Assembly (NCBI GenBank): GCA_030432235.1
Contig: JAUIHT010000014.1
Coordinates: 1-64,000, forward strand
From: Verrucomicrobiia bacterium
Lineage (GTDB): Bacteria > Verrucomicrobiota > Verrucomicrobiia > Opitutales > Cerasicoccaceae
DNA length: 64,000 bases
Reading direction: 5' to 3'
Position numbers and translations under genes: made by a program. The first letter of the stretch is position 1; every line of letters begins with the position of its first letter. The notes below the pieces were generated by a model that saw only the letters and a list, made by a program, of their open reading frames with translations, made no database searches and was not told the origin of the DNA. This document shows, in pieces, positions 26,990-37,470 of this stretch.

Positions 26990-28408
26990 CTAGTCGGGCT
27001 TGGTGCCTCCGGCCGCGGCGGGGCGCGAGTGCCCAGCCATAAACTTGTCCGCCAGGGCCTCGTAGAGCGCCTCAGGACAGACCAGCCGCGACATTTCGTA
27101 GCCGAGAATGGCGGCCACCCCGAGCGGCAAGGCAAAGAGGGTCGCGCCGGTCATTTCCAGCAGGATGATAAACGATGTCATGGGGCTCTGTACGACCCCC
27201 GAAAAGTATGCCACGATGAAGAGCAGCACTATGGCCTGTTGCGTCGCACCGGTCCATTCGAAGAGCGGGAAACAGACCTTGCCCAGACCCGCTCCGACGG
27301 AAAACGACGGGTCGAAGAGCCCGCCCGGAATACTGGTGATGAGCACCAGGAAAGAGGCGATGGCGCGCCAGACCGGGTAGAGTGGCGAGGCATTCTCGTA
27401 GTCCTCAGCGAGCTGGGCCTGTTTGGCCTCCGGCAACGTGTCAACGTACTCGGGACTGCCGTTCAGAATGATGGCCTGGGCTTCAGTGTAGCCGCTACCC
27501 AGGCTGCTGCCCTCTGAGACCATACCGACCAGCGCGATGAGCAGGCCGATGCAGATGGCGGTGGGTATCTTGTGTGTGCGCAACAGGTGCGCCACCTTGG
27601 GCGTGGCCCAGAGCAAGGCGCTGGCGAAGAGCCCGCCCAGCGTTCCGGCCACCAGCCCGATAACGATAACCGCGATCCACGGCAGGAAGGTGGTGAACTG
27701 CAGCGGGGCGCGGTCATGGTCGATATCACCGTAGAAATAGTAGTTACCCAACCACAGCACGCAGACGATGCAGGCGATGAGCACGGTACGGACGATGGTA
27801 CCCAGGTTACGCTTGTCGAAGGAGCGCCCGATCTCCTCCATGCTGAAAACGATGCCCGCGATGGGCGCGTTGAAGGCTGCCGCGATACCCGCCGCGCCCC
27901 CGCCCAGGATGAGCCCACGCTGAACCAGGTGTTTAGGGAACTGGTGGAACTTGCTCGTCAGGTGCATGAAGCAGGCCCCAAGCTGCACCGAAGGTCCCTC
28001 GCGCCCGATGCTGAGTTGGGAAAACAGCCCCACTGTGGTCAGGATGAGCTTACCCACGGCAATGCGAAAGGACAGGCAACCCTCCCGCTCCTGGCACGCG
28101 CCCATCTTGAGCGCGGCAATGGTCTGCGGGATGCCGGTACCGTCCGTGCCGAGGAAATATTTGTCCCGCAACCAGATGATGAGCGTCAGGCCGATAGGAA
28201 TATAGAGAAATGCCCAGAAGTGCGCCTGGTCCCCCATCCAATGCAGTGTATGGCCGGAGAGACGCTCCATGATGGCGAAAAACAGCGCGCCCGCGCCGGA
28301 ACACACCGCCCCGATGAAAAACACGATGTAGCCATGCCAGGCATGTGCACCGAACAGCGACTCCTTCCAGCCGGGATTCTCCGAACTTTCCTCAGATTCC
28401 TGATTCAT
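26990..28408 (-). CDS. ClC-type chloride channel/antiporter without CBS domains
   Basis: 472 residues with the same core: GTGIPQTIAAL, GREGPSVQLGA with the gating Glu, AAFNAPIAGIVFSMEEIG with the internal Glu, and IPGGLFDPSFSVGAGLG. The first 30 residues are acidic and soluble. It lacks the CBS pair of its neighbour. The two genes are 49 bases apart in the same direction, so they are probably one operon; they are diverged paralogues rather than a recent duplication. Likely roles are chloride or fluoride handling, acid resistance or osmotic balance, none of which can be fixed from sequence. Confidence 0.92.
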   Translation of the reverse strand: MNQESEESSENPGWKESLFGAHAWHGYIVFFIGAVCSGAGALFFAIMERLSGHTLHWMGDQAHFWAFLYIPIGLTLIIWLRDKYFLGTDGTGIPQTIAALKMGACQEREGCLSFRIAVGKLILTTVGLFSQLSIGREGPSVQLGACFMHLTSKFHQFPKHLVQRGLILGGGAAGIAAAFNAPIAGIVFSMEEIGRSFDKRNLGTIVRTVLIACIVCVLWLGNYYFYGDIDHDRAPLQFTTFLPWIAVIVIGLVAGTLGGLFASALLWATPKVAHLLRTHKIPTAICIGLLIALVGMVSEGSSLGSGYTEAQAIILNGSPEYVDTLPEAKQAQLAEDYENASPLYPVWRAIASFLVLITSIPGGLFDPSFSVGAGLGKVCFPLFEWTGATQQAIVLLFIVAYFSGVVQSPMTSFIILLEMTGATLFALPLGVAAILGYEMSRLVCPEALYEALADKFMAGHSRPAAAGGTKPD

Positions 28409-28560
28409 CGTAGCAGTGCTTTAGCTAGGCGGATGCCCACGCGGTGTCAAAGGCGAAAGAATCTCAACTACCGGTTCCCCATAAAATCGACGCTCGGCAT
28501 GGGAACATTTAAAGGCCTAGCTTGACGCATCGCCTTGAAGCAGTCCCCTATTCTAACCCT

Positions 28561-29244
28561 ATGGCCCAAGATACCGGCACCACGCACATCCACGTCGAGA
28601 ATCTGCGCAAGACCTACGCCAGTGGCGACGGCGAGCTGACCGTCCTCGACGGCGTGAGCTTCACCCTCGGCGAGGGAGAGAGCCTGGCCATCGTGGGGCC
28701 CAGCGGCAGCGGCAAGACCACCCTGCTCGGCCTCTGCGCCGGGCTCGACCTGCCCAGCGCGGGCTCGGTCGCCCTGCTAGGCACGGACTTGGTCTCCCTG
28801 AGCGAAGACGGCCGTGCGGCTTTCCGTGGCAAAAACGTCGGCTTCGTCTTCCAAAACTTCCAACTCCTGCCGACCCTCACGGCGCTGGAAAACGTCATGG
28901 CGCCGCTGGAGCTGCGCGGCGTGAACGGAGCGGAGAAGCGCGCCCACGAGCTCCTGACAGAGGTCGGCCTGGCCAAACGCGAACGTCACTACCCCGTGCA
29001 GCTCTCCGGCGGTGAACAGCAGCGCGTGGCCCTGGCACGGGCCTTCATCAACGAGCCGCAAATCCTTTTCGCCGATGAGCCCACCGGCAACCTCGACGGC
29101 GCCAACGGCGGCCATGTGGTCGAGCTGCTCTTCGATTTGAACCGGCGCAGCGGCTCCTCGCTGGTACTCGTCACTCACGACCTTGAGCTGGCCTCGCGCT
29201 GCGGCCGCATCCTGCGTCTGCGCGACGGAAAGGTGGAGGCGTGA
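28561..29244 (+). CDS. ybbA: ABC transporter ATP-binding protein (YbbA/LolD type)
   Basis: 227 residues from the ATG at 28561 (an upstream TTG at 28522 would add 13 unlikely residues). Walker A is GPSGSGKT, the Q-loop VFQNFQLLPTLTALENV, signature LSGGEQQR, Walker B ILFADEPTGNLDG and the switch His VTHD. The PTLTALENV segment is typical of the MacB/LolD/YbbA group that powers FtsX-like permeases. The gene overlaps the permease by four bases (GTGA), so the two are translationally coupled. Confidence 0.93.
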   Translation: MAQDTGTTHIHVENLRKTYASGDGELTVLDGVSFTLGEGESLAIVGPSGSGKTTLLGLCAGLDLPSAGSVALLGTDLVSLSEDGRAAFRGKNVGFVFQNFQLLPTLTALENVMAPLELRGVNGAEKRAHELLTEVGLAKRERHYPVQLSGGEQQRVALARAFINEPQILFADEPTGNLDGANGGHVVELLFDLNRRSGSSLVLVTHDLELASRCGRILRLRDGKVEA

Positions 29245-31754
29245 GCGTCGTTCTGAGGCTGGCTTGGCGCGATGCGCGACGGCAGCGGCGGCGGCTTTTT
29301 CTCTGCGCGCTGTCCATCGTCTTCGGCGTGGCCGCGCTGGTGGCCATCAACTCCTTCGCGGACAACCTCGACGTCGCCATCCAGAAGGAGTCCAAGGAGC
29401 TGCTTGGGGCCGATTTGCAAATCGCCTCGCGCACACCCTTCACCGACACCGCCGAGGCGTGGTTTCAGGAGCTTGGCGGCGAGCAGGCACGGGAAACGCG
29501 GTTTGGCTCCATGGCGTACTTCCCCGGCAACGGGCAATCGCGTCTGGTGCAGGTGCGCGCGCTGGGCGGCGGCTTCCCCTGGTACGGCGAGTTCGAGACC
29601 CATCCCGCCGGGCTCAACCCCGCCCAGCTCGACGAGCCCGTGGCCGTGGTCGATCCCCTGCTCATGGCCCAGTACGAACTCAAGCCCGGCGACACGCTCA
29701 AGCTCGGCGAAACCGAGTTTACCATCACCGGCGAAATCGTGCAGGTGCCGGGCGAGGCTGCTTTCGCCGGCATCTTTGCCCCACGCATTTACATCCCGAT
29801 GTCGCAGCTCGAGGGCACCGGCCTGATCGGCTTCGGCTCCATCGCCTTCCACCGCGTCTATTTGGCGAACCCCACAGCCGGCCCTGAAGAATCACGCAAG
29901 ATTCTCAAGGAACGTTTCCCCGACGAACGTCTCAACATCGACACGGTCAAGGAACGCAAAGAGGACATCGGCGAGCCGCTCGACAACCTGGCACGCTTCC
30001 TCGGGCTGGTCGGCTTCGTCGCGCTGTTGCTGGGGGGCGTGGGCATCGCTGGATCGGTACAGGTCTACCTGCGCGACAAGCGCGACAGCGCCGCCATCCT
30101 GCGCTGCATCGGGGCCAGCGCCCGGGTAGCTTTCGGGGTCTTCCTCGCGCAAGTCCTGGCCGTGGCGCTGCTTGGGGCCACACTCGGCGCCATCATCGGC
30201 GTCTTTGCCCAGACGATGCTGCCGCGCCTGCTGGCGGACTTCCTGCCCTTCACCATCGACACCTTCCTGAGCTGGCCGAACATCCTCATCGGGCTGGCCT
30301 ACGGGGCGCTTATTGCCTTCCTCTTCGCGCTCTTCCCGCTGCTGCCCCTACGACGCATCAGCCCCCTCCGCGCGCTCCGGGCGGAGTTCGACCCACCCCG
30401 CCGCCGCGACCCGCTCATTGTGCCGTTGATCCTGCTTATCATCGCGCTGCTGACGGGCTTCTGCATGGCACAAGCAGCCAAGTGGTACGAGGGCCTGTGG
30501 TTCGCCGTCGGACTGGGAGTGGCGCTGCTTATTTTAGGACTTGGCGCGCAACTATTAAAAATGTGCCTGGCGAAGTTCGCGCGGCCCAAGGGTTTCACCA
30601 TGAGGCAGGGCCTGGCCAACCTGCACCGCCCTAACAACCGCACCGTCCTGCTGGTGGTGACTCTCGGCATGGGCGCGTTTTTGATTTTCACCCTGCGCAT
30701 GATCGAGTCCGCCCTGCTGACCCAAAGCGAGCTGGCCGACACCGCCAACGAACCCAACCTGCTCCTCTTCGACATCCAGCCGGACCAACACGAGGGCGTC
30801 TACGACATCATTCGCGCCGAGGGGCTCGACATCATGGAGGAATCGCCTGTCGTGACCATGCGCCTGCTCAAGGTCAAGGGCCGGAGTGTGGCCGACATCA
30901 AGCAGGACAAGGAAAATAAAATCGACGGCTGGATCCTTAACCGCGAGTGGCGCTCGTCCTACCGCAACGCCCCCGGGCCCGCCGAGGAGATTTCCGAAGG
31001 CGAATACGTCGGCGATTGGCCAAGCATGGAAGAACCCGTGCCCATCTCTCTGGAAAAGGACATGGCGGCGGACCTCGGCATGCAGATCGACGACACGCTG
31101 ACCTTCGACGTACAGGGCATCCCCATGCAGGTGCGCGTCTCCAGCCTGCGCGAGGTGGACTGGACGCGCATGCGGCCCAACTTCTTCGCCACCTTCCCCA
31201 CCGGCGTGCTGGAGGAGGCCCCGCACTGGTGGATAGCCGTCACCCGCACACCCTCCGTCGAGGTAACGGCGGACTTGCAGCGAAAGATATTTGAGGCCTA
31301 CCCGAACGTCTCCGCCATCGATCTGCGGATAGTCATCGCCGCGCTGCAAAAAGTGCTCGGGCGGGTGAACTTCGCCATCCGCTTCATGGCGCTCTTCACC
31401 GTACTGACCGGTATCGTGGTCATGGCCGCCACGCTCATCACCAGCCGTTACCAGCGCGTGCGCGAGAGCGTGCTGCTGCGCACCCTCGGCGCCGGTGGCT
31501 CGCAGGTGCGCGCCATCATGGCGGTGGAGTACGCCCTGCTCGGCGCCTTGGCGGGCCTGCTCGGTGTCGGCACCGCGCTCGCAGCCGGTATCGCCCTCAC
31601 CCACTTCGCCTTCAACCTCGAGATCGGCATCCCCTGGGGCGAAAGCGTTCTCGCCATCGCCCTCACCGCCAGCCTCACGCTCCTGGTCGGCCTGGCCAAC
31701 TCCCGCGGCATCGCCTCCCACCCGCCATTGGCGATTCTGAGGCAGGAGGCCTGA
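29241..31754 (+). CDS. ybbP: FtsX-like ABC transporter permease (YbbP type)
   Basis: 837 residues starting at GTG 29241, close to the 804 of E. coli YbbP. One helix at the N-terminus (about 18-40) precedes a first periplasmic domain, then helices at about 250-440 including an FtsX core, a second periplasmic domain (about 480-690) and three more helices ending at about 825. This doubled FtsX layout is that of YbbP-like permeases. Related systems act by mechanotransmission or lipoprotein or thioester-related export; the substrate is unknown. Confidence 0.9.
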   Translation: MSVVLRLAWRDARRQRRRLFLCALSIVFGVAALVAINSFADNLDVAIQKESKELLGADLQIASRTPFTDTAEAWFQELGGEQARETRFGSMAYFPGNGQSRLVQVRALGGGFPWYGEFETHPAGLNPAQLDEPVAVVDPLLMAQYELKPGDTLKLGETEFTITGEIVQVPGEAAFAGIFAPRIYIPMSQLEGTGLIGFGSIAFHRVYLANPTAGPEESRKILKERFPDERLNIDTVKERKEDIGEPLDNLARFLGLVGFVALLLGGVGIAGSVQVYLRDKRDSAAILRCIGASARVAFGVFLAQVLAVALLGATLGAIIGVFAQTMLPRLLADFLPFTIDTFLSWPNILIGLAYGALIAFLFALFPLLPLRRISPLRALRAEFDPPRRRDPLIVPLILLIIALLTGFCMAQAAKWYEGLWFAVGLGVALLILGLGAQLLKMCLAKFARPKGFTMRQGLANLHRPNNRTVLLVVTLGMGAFLIFTLRMIESALLTQSELADTANEPNLLLFDIQPDQHEGVYDIIRAEGLDIMEESPVVTMRLLKVKGRSVADIKQDKENKIDGWILNREWRSSYRNAPGPAEEISEGEYVGDWPSMEEPVPISLEKDMAADLGMQIDDTLTFDVQGIPMQVRVSSLREVDWTRMRPNFFATFPTGVLEEAPHWWIAVTRTPSVEVTADLQRKIFEAYPNVSAIDLRIVIAALQKVLGRVNFAIRFMALFTVLTGIVVMAATLITSRYQRVRESVLLRTLGAGGSQVRAIMAVEYALLGALAGLLGVGTALAAGIALTHFAFNLEIGIPWGESVLAIALTASLTLLVGLANSRGIASHPPLAILRQEA

Positions 31755-31759
31755 ATGCG

Positions 31760-33451
31760 TTATTTGACACCCTTCGGGCGTACCGGCTCCGGCAGGAAGG
31801 AGCCGTCGTTCACACCGACCTCGACGGCAATGAGTTCGTTCATGAGCCTGTTCATGCGTAGTACCAGCGCGCCGTTGGCCTCGCGATCGAGGGCGAGGTT
31901 GTCGACCTCGTTCGGATCTTCCTGCAAGTCGAAGAGTTCGAGGTCGTGGTGGGTATAGAGTTCGTCGAGCGTCGTCGGGATGGCAAAATTATTGGGTGCG
32001 TAGTAGCGGACATACTTGTAACGTCCGTCGAAAACGAAGTTTATCAAACCGCGCATACTCAAGTTGGGCTTTAACTCGGTCAACGGCGGCGCGAACTTGC
32101 CGTGGGCCTGGTCAGGTGCGATCTCGATGAAGTAGTCCGCATCGATGAGCTGGATGCCGACGTAGTTGAAAAGCGCGGCGGGGCGGGCGGCGTGGACATC
32201 CTGCTGCTCCGGCTCTTCGAGCAGAAAGGTCAGGTCATGCCCCGGCAGGCTCGCGCTGGCATCTTTACGTTGCGCGGGGTCCGCGCCGGACAGCCCGATG
32301 ATGGTCGGCAACAAATCAATACTGCTGGTGACGGCGGGACAAGTCTGCCCGGCTGAGTCCGAACGCTCGGGGTCCACGATGATCAGCGGGATATGAGACA
32401 TCGGCTCAAAGGCAAAGGGGCCCTTCCCCCGTAAGCCGCCGTGACTTCCGGCCAACTCGCCGTGGTCAGCGGTCAGGACCACCGCTGTGTCATCCCAGAG
32501 CCCGAGCTCAGTCATGGTATCGAGCAGGGTCTGCAAGGTATCGTCGTTGTCACGGATGAGATTCAGGTAGCAGTTGTAAAAACGGTGCCACATATCCCGA
32601 CGGTCCACGGGAATGACGCCCACCCAGTCCGTCCAGCCCTTCTGATATTGCCGTTGCGCATCCGGGCGGCCCGGATCGTCGAGGGATTCGTCCAGCGTCG
32701 GGTAGAGTTCAAACTCCCACTTCCGCTTAAAAATAGTGTTGTCCGGCGGAGGAGGCAGCCAACCGCCAGCCTTGGAGGCCTGCACCGTCTCCCCGGGCAT
32801 ATTGGCGTCGGTGTACATGATGTCGTGCGGGCTAATCATGCTGACGACCAGCAGCCAGGGTTTTCCCTCCGCATTCAGGCTCTGCGCATTGGTGCGCAGC
32901 CAGCGGTTGGCCGCAGAGACGGAATAGACGTCGGTGTCGTAGCCCTGATCAGGGCTTCCCGTTTTGTCTCCGTCGGCGGGGAAGGTATCGAAGCCGTAAC
33001 GACGGAGAGACTCGCTGTAATTGATCGTGTCGCTCGGCGTAATGAGGTCCTTATCCAGCTCGAACTTACCGAAATAGGCCGTCGCGTAGCCCAGGCTTTT
33101 CATAATCGTCCCCATGCTGGGCTTGTCGTCCGGCAAACTCGGCACGTAGCCCAGCTCCATCTGGTCAAACACGCCGTTGATCTGCGGAGGTTGACCGCTG
33201 AACATCACGCCGCGCGAGGGCGTGCACATGGCCGATGCCGTGTAATGATGCTGAAAGGTAACCCCAAGCTGCTTGAGCATATCACGCGCCGGCAAGTGAT
33301 AAGTATCCGGGGCATTCAGGTGGAAGGATTCCTGATCCGAAATGACGAGAATGATGTTTCGCAGGGGCTTATCCTGCCCCCACAATCCCGGGCGAAGAGA
33401 CGCAATCAGAGTAAAGAACACAATGAAGACTGTTGCGCGCCAGCGATTCAT
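31760..33451 (-). CDS. Secreted sulfatase (alkaline phosphatase superfamily)
   Basis: 563 residues with signal peptide MNRWRATVFIVFFTLIASLRPGLWG. The formylglycine site is intact (MCTPSRG, Cys76), with later metal and substrate residues in VLTADHGELAGSHGG and LFDLQEDPNEVDNLA. The first metal motif, usually DD, is replaced by ISDQESFH, so Asp39 is alone. It should hydrolyse sulfate esters of algal polysaccharides after Cys is oxidised by FGE or anSME, neither of which lies in the window. The start at 33451 follows a weak AGGA site. It converges on the ABC permease gene (5 bases between stops). Confidence 0.9.
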   Translation of the reverse strand: MNRWRATVFIVFFTLIASLRPGLWGQDKPLRNIILVISDQESFHLNAPDTYHLPARDMLKQLGVTFQHHYTASAMCTPSRGVMFSGQPPQINGVFDQMELGYVPSLPDDKPSMGTIMKSLGYATAYFGKFELDKDLITPSDTINYSESLRRYGFDTFPADGDKTGSPDQGYDTDVYSVSAANRWLRTNAQSLNAEGKPWLLVVSMISPHDIMYTDANMPGETVQASKAGGWLPPPPDNTIFKRKWEFELYPTLDESLDDPGRPDAQRQYQKGWTDWVGVIPVDRRDMWHRFYNCYLNLIRDNDDTLQTLLDTMTELGLWDDTAVVLTADHGELAGSHGGLRGKGPFAFEPMSHIPLIIVDPERSDSAGQTCPAVTSSIDLLPTIIGLSGADPAQRKDASASLPGHDLTFLLEEPEQQDVHAARPAALFNYVGIQLIDADYFIEIAPDQAHGKFAPPLTELKPNLSMRGLINFVFDGRYKYVRYYAPNNFAIPTTLDELYTHHDLELFDLQEDPNEVDNLALDREANGALVLRMNRLMNELIAVEVGVNDGSFLPEPVRPKGVK

Positions 33452-33525
33452 ATTCCTGTGACACCAACGTAGCCAAGGCAGAGATCCGGTCAAGTGGCTT
33501 TGAGCGAATGTTGTCAGCGCAATGG

Positions 33526-35043
33526 CTAATCCTGGGCGTTCTGATCCTTGAGATACGCCATCATTTGCGCGGACAGCTGCCTGGAGACATCGCGATAAGA
33601 AGGATCGTCGGCCAGGTTACGCGTCTCCAACGGGTCCTGCTCGTAGTCGTAAAGTTCGACCTGGAGGATAGCCTCGGAACCGTCGGCCGGGCGCATATCG
33701 CCGGTGTCAAACCAGCTCACGAGACGGTAGCGATCGTTGCGCAGGGCGTAGCCCATCTTGTCGCCACGCGGATACTGGCTCATCACATAGTCGCGGACAT
33801 CCGCGGCGGCGTCTTTCATCAGTGGCACGAGGCTGACGCCGTCGAGCCCGGTCGGGGTCGGCAGCCCGGTCAATTGACAAAGCGTGGGATAAATATCTAT
33901 CAGGCCCACCGGTTCGGTGGTACGGTTTCCGCCCGGGAAATCGGGCGCGGCGATAATCAAGGGCACGCGGGTAGCCTGCTCGTAATTGGTGTGCTTGCAC
34001 CACTGGCCATGGTCGCCCAGATGCCAGCCATGGTCACCCCAAAGGACGACAATGGTGTCGCCGTCGAGCCCGAGGGCCTTGACCTTATCCAGGAGTTTGC
34101 CGATCTGTGCATCGATGTAGAGGGCGCAGGCATAGTAGCCGTGGATGAGTTCACGCTGCTGCTCGGCCTCCAGCGGGCCGTTCTTGGGGATACCGGAGTA
34201 AGAACGCAGCTCTCCCCAGTTCGTATAGGCGTATTCCGGACTGCCTTCGGCGTGTTGCTGGAAGGGCGCCAGTTCTATTTTGTCGCGGTCTATCATGTCC
34301 CAGTACTTCCGGGGCGCGACAAAGGGCAGATGCGGTTTTTTGAAGCCCACGGCCAGAAAGAAGGGTTCGCCCGACTTGGCAAAGTCGTCGAGGCGGTTGA
34401 GCGCATAACTGGTGGTGGCGCCATCGACATAGGCGTCGTCGGGCACGTCCTCCGACTCCACGGATGGCCAGGCATTGCGCTCAACAAGGTAGAGGTTAAC
34501 GGCTCGCCAGCTCGTATGGCCCGCCGCTTCGGCTTCGTCGACCAGTTTTCGGATACGCGGGCTTTGGTAATAGGCCGCCGGTTTGCCGTACTGCGGATGG
34601 TAGTCGAGCTCCTTTGGTTGCACATAGGGAATACTCCAGGAGACGGAATCCTCACCCTTGTCCACGCTACGCTGATCGAAGATTTTACCGACGCCGATTG
34701 CCGTATAGCCGTTTTCCTTAAAATACTGCGGCAGCGTGACGACATCCGGCCGCTTATCGCGGATCCGCGTTTTGAGGTCCCAGACTTGCGTGTGGTCGGG
34801 GCTGAGCCCGGTCAACAGACTGGCGCGGGAAGGGCCGCAGACGGCCTGCTGGCAATGCGCATTGGTGAAAAGCGTGCCGTGCTCGGCCAGCCGGTCGATG
34901 GCGGGCGTGGGCACCTCCCCGCCGTAGGCAGTGAAATCCGGTTTGAGGTCGTCGACGGCGATGAAGAGGACATTCGGCGGCTTCGCGCCGACGGCGCTAA
35001 CGGCGCAAGCCAAGGCAACAAGTAAAGGGGTGATGCGATTCAC
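33526..35043 (-). CDS. Secreted sulfatase, iduronate-2-sulfatase-like
   Basis: 505 residues from a GTG at 35043. The signal peptide ends near KPP at residue 21 (LLVALACAVSAVGA). The metal motif is FIAVDDLKPD (Asp31-Asp32), the formylglycine site VCGPSRASLLTG (Cys69) and the second metal region LWGDHGWHLGDHGQW. The DLKPDFTAYGG and KTRIRDKRPDVVTLPQ blocks match the iduronate-2-sulfatase branch (S1 family). It lies 74 bases upstream of the previous sulfatase, in the same direction. Target is a sulfated uronic-acid polymer by family; not proven. Confidence 0.92.
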   Translation of the reverse strand: MNRITPLLVALACAVSAVGAKPPNVLFIAVDDLKPDFTAYGGEVPTPAIDRLAEHGTLFTNAHCQQAVCGPSRASLLTGLSPDHTQVWDLKTRIRDKRPDVVTLPQYFKENGYTAIGVGKIFDQRSVDKGEDSVSWSIPYVQPKELDYHPQYGKPAAYYQSPRIRKLVDEAEAAGHTSWRAVNLYLVERNAWPSVESEDVPDDAYVDGATTSYALNRLDDFAKSGEPFFLAVGFKKPHLPFVAPRKYWDMIDRDKIELAPFQQHAEGSPEYAYTNWGELRSYSGIPKNGPLEAEQQRELIHGYYACALYIDAQIGKLLDKVKALGLDGDTIVVLWGDHGWHLGDHGQWCKHTNYEQATRVPLIIAAPDFPGGNRTTEPVGLIDIYPTLCQLTGLPTPTGLDGVSLVPLMKDAAADVRDYVMSQYPRGDKMGYALRNDRYRLVSWFDTGDMRPADGSEAILQVELYDYEQDPLETRNLADDPSYRDVSRQLSAQMMAYLKDQNAQD

Positions 35044-35105
35044 GCTGTGATTAACGACCCCGCATCATGAAGCGTCAATCACGCGGATTAGGAAGCATAT
35101 TCAAT

Positions 35106-36191
<1,086 letters not shown>

Positions 36192-36205
36192 GAAAACGGG
36201 AGATA

Positions 36206-36237
36206 GTCGGTGGTCATGGGTCAAGAGTCAAGAGTCA
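36206..36237 (-). repeat. TGAC heptad array in the prfA leader
   Basis: On the minus strand TGAC recurs at exactly seven-base steps (plus-strand GTCA at 36213, 36220, 36227, 36234), with a degenerate fifth unit CGAC nearest the gene (36206-36209). The three bases between copies vary. Confidence 0.85.
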
Positions 36238-36297
36238 CTCACATCCAAAATCGATGAGCGCCAAGTGCCGGTAGGGTGTTTCACCAGCGACAACACT

Positions 36298-36322
36298 TGA
36301 CTCATGACCCTTGACCTTTGAC
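36298..36322 (+). repeat. TGAC heptad array in the thyA leader
   Basis: TGAC at 36298, 36305, 36312 and 36319, exact period 7, ending 9 bases before the thyA ATG. It is the inverted counterpart of the prfA array, about 60 bases away. Confidence 0.85.
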
Positions 36323-36331
36323 TTTACCCCC

Positions 36332-37171
36332 ATGCAGACCTACCTCGACCTCCTCCGGCATGTGCGCGACCACGGCGAAGATCGCCAGGACCGCACCGGG
36401 GTGGGCACGCGCGGGGTCTTTGGCGCACAGGTACGCTTCGATCTGCAGGACTCTTTTCCGCTGCTAACCACGAAAAAAGTACACTGGAAAAGTGTCGTTT
36501 ACGAGCTGCTGTGGTTCCTCAAGGGCGAAACCAACGTCAAGTGGCTCAACGAGCACAAGGTGCGCATCTGGGACGAGTGGCAGGACCTCGCCACGGGTGA
36601 CCTCGGTCCCGTCTACGGCGCGCAGTGGACCCGCTGGCAGGCCCCGGATGGACGCAAAATCAACCAACTCGACGAATTGGTCGCGAACCTTCAGTCCAAA
36701 CCTTTCAGCCGCAGGCACATCGTCAGCGCGTGGAACGTGGCGGACCTGCCCGACGAGTCCGTGCCCCCGCACGAGAACGCCGCCGCCGGCAAGATGGCGC
36801 TGCCGCCCTGCCATTGCCTGTTCCAGTTCCACGTCTCGCCCAGCGGCGGCCTCAGTTGCCAGCTTTACCAACGGAGCGCGGACATCTTCCTCGGCGTGCC
36901 CTTCAACATCGCCAGCTATTCGCTGCTCACGCTCATGGTCGCACAGGTCGTCGGCCTCAAGCCCAAGGAGTTCGTTCACACATTCGGGGATTTGCATCTC
37001 TACTCGAATCACTTTGAGCAGGTGGAGGAACAACTCTCCCGCGAGACACGCCCGCTGCCGCAGGTGAAGTTAAACCCCGCCATCAAACGCTTGGAAGATT
37101 TCGACTTCGACGATATCGAGCTCGTTGGCTACGACCCACACCCCACCATCAAGGCTCCCATCGCGGTATGA
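36332..37171 (+). CDS. thyA: Thymidylate synthase
   Basis: 279 residues. It methylates dUMP to dTMP using methylene-tetrahydrofolate. The catalytic cysteine is in [13 protein letters not shown], the folate/dUMP blocks are [20 protein letters not shown]-like SAWNVADLP and [17 protein letters not shown], and the C-terminus ends [10 protein letters not shown] as in the family. The start is set at MQTYLDLL (36332); the seven codons upstream are part of the heptad array. Its stop overlaps the start of the next gene (ATGA), forming a thyA-orf-folA operon. Confidence 0.96.
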   Translation: MQTYLDLLRHVRDHGEDRQDRTGVGTRGVFGAQVRFDLQDSFPLLTTKKVHWKSVVYELLWFLKGETNVKWLNEHKVRIWDEWQDLATGDLGPVYGAQWTRWQAPDGRKINQLDELVANLQSKPFSRRHIVSAWNVADLPDESVPPHENAAAGKMALPPCHCLFQFHVSPSGGLSCQLYQRSADIFLGVPFNIASYSLLTLMVAQVVGLKPKEFVHTFGDLHLYSNHFEQVEEQLSRETRPLPQVKLNPAIKRLEDFDFDDIELVGYDPHPTIKAPIAV

Positions 37172-37470
37172 GTAAGCCCAGGAAACAATACAGCAAACTA
37201 CTGCTTGTATTCGGTATTCTGCTTTGTCTGGGACCATTCTGGGGCTTCCTCGCCTCACTTGTTCAGATGATATTTACGTTCCATGAAATGGCGGATATCG
37301 GCACGGCCCAACCGGAGGAGCTTGCGGCTAGAATTGGCTACGCCTTAACCTCCGGCATGATCGGCTTGGTCGCGGTTCCCTTCGGCATTGGTGTGCTCAT
37401 TTACACCTTTGCCAGCGCCAGGGCGGTTCCACCTCCCATACGTGATTTTACCCAGCAGACTTCTCAATGA
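37168..37470 (+). CDS. Two-helix membrane protein between thyA and folA
   Basis: 100 residues with two hydrophobic helices (about 11-35, [21 protein letters not shown]; and 60-83, [20 protein letters not shown]) and a short basic N-terminus. The first helix followed by a soluble loop has a faint MotA/ExbB-like appearance, but no family can be assigned. It overlaps thyA and folA by four bases each (ATGA), so all three are translationally coupled. Why a membrane protein sits between two folate-cycle enzymes is unclear. Confidence 0.7.
   Translation: MSKPRKQYSKLLLVFGILLCLGPFWGFLASLVQMIFTFHEMADIGTAQPEELAARIGYALTSGMIGLVAVPFGIGVLIYTFASARAVPPPIRDFTQQTSQ

Noticed and set aside
33433-35025. 530-codon plus-strand frame
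   Set aside because: Antisense to the iduronate-2-sulfatase-like gene with intact active-site motifs.
36206-36322. CRISPR-like repeats
   Set aside because: Units are 7 bases with 3-base variable parts; no spacers of 25-40 bases and no cas genes.
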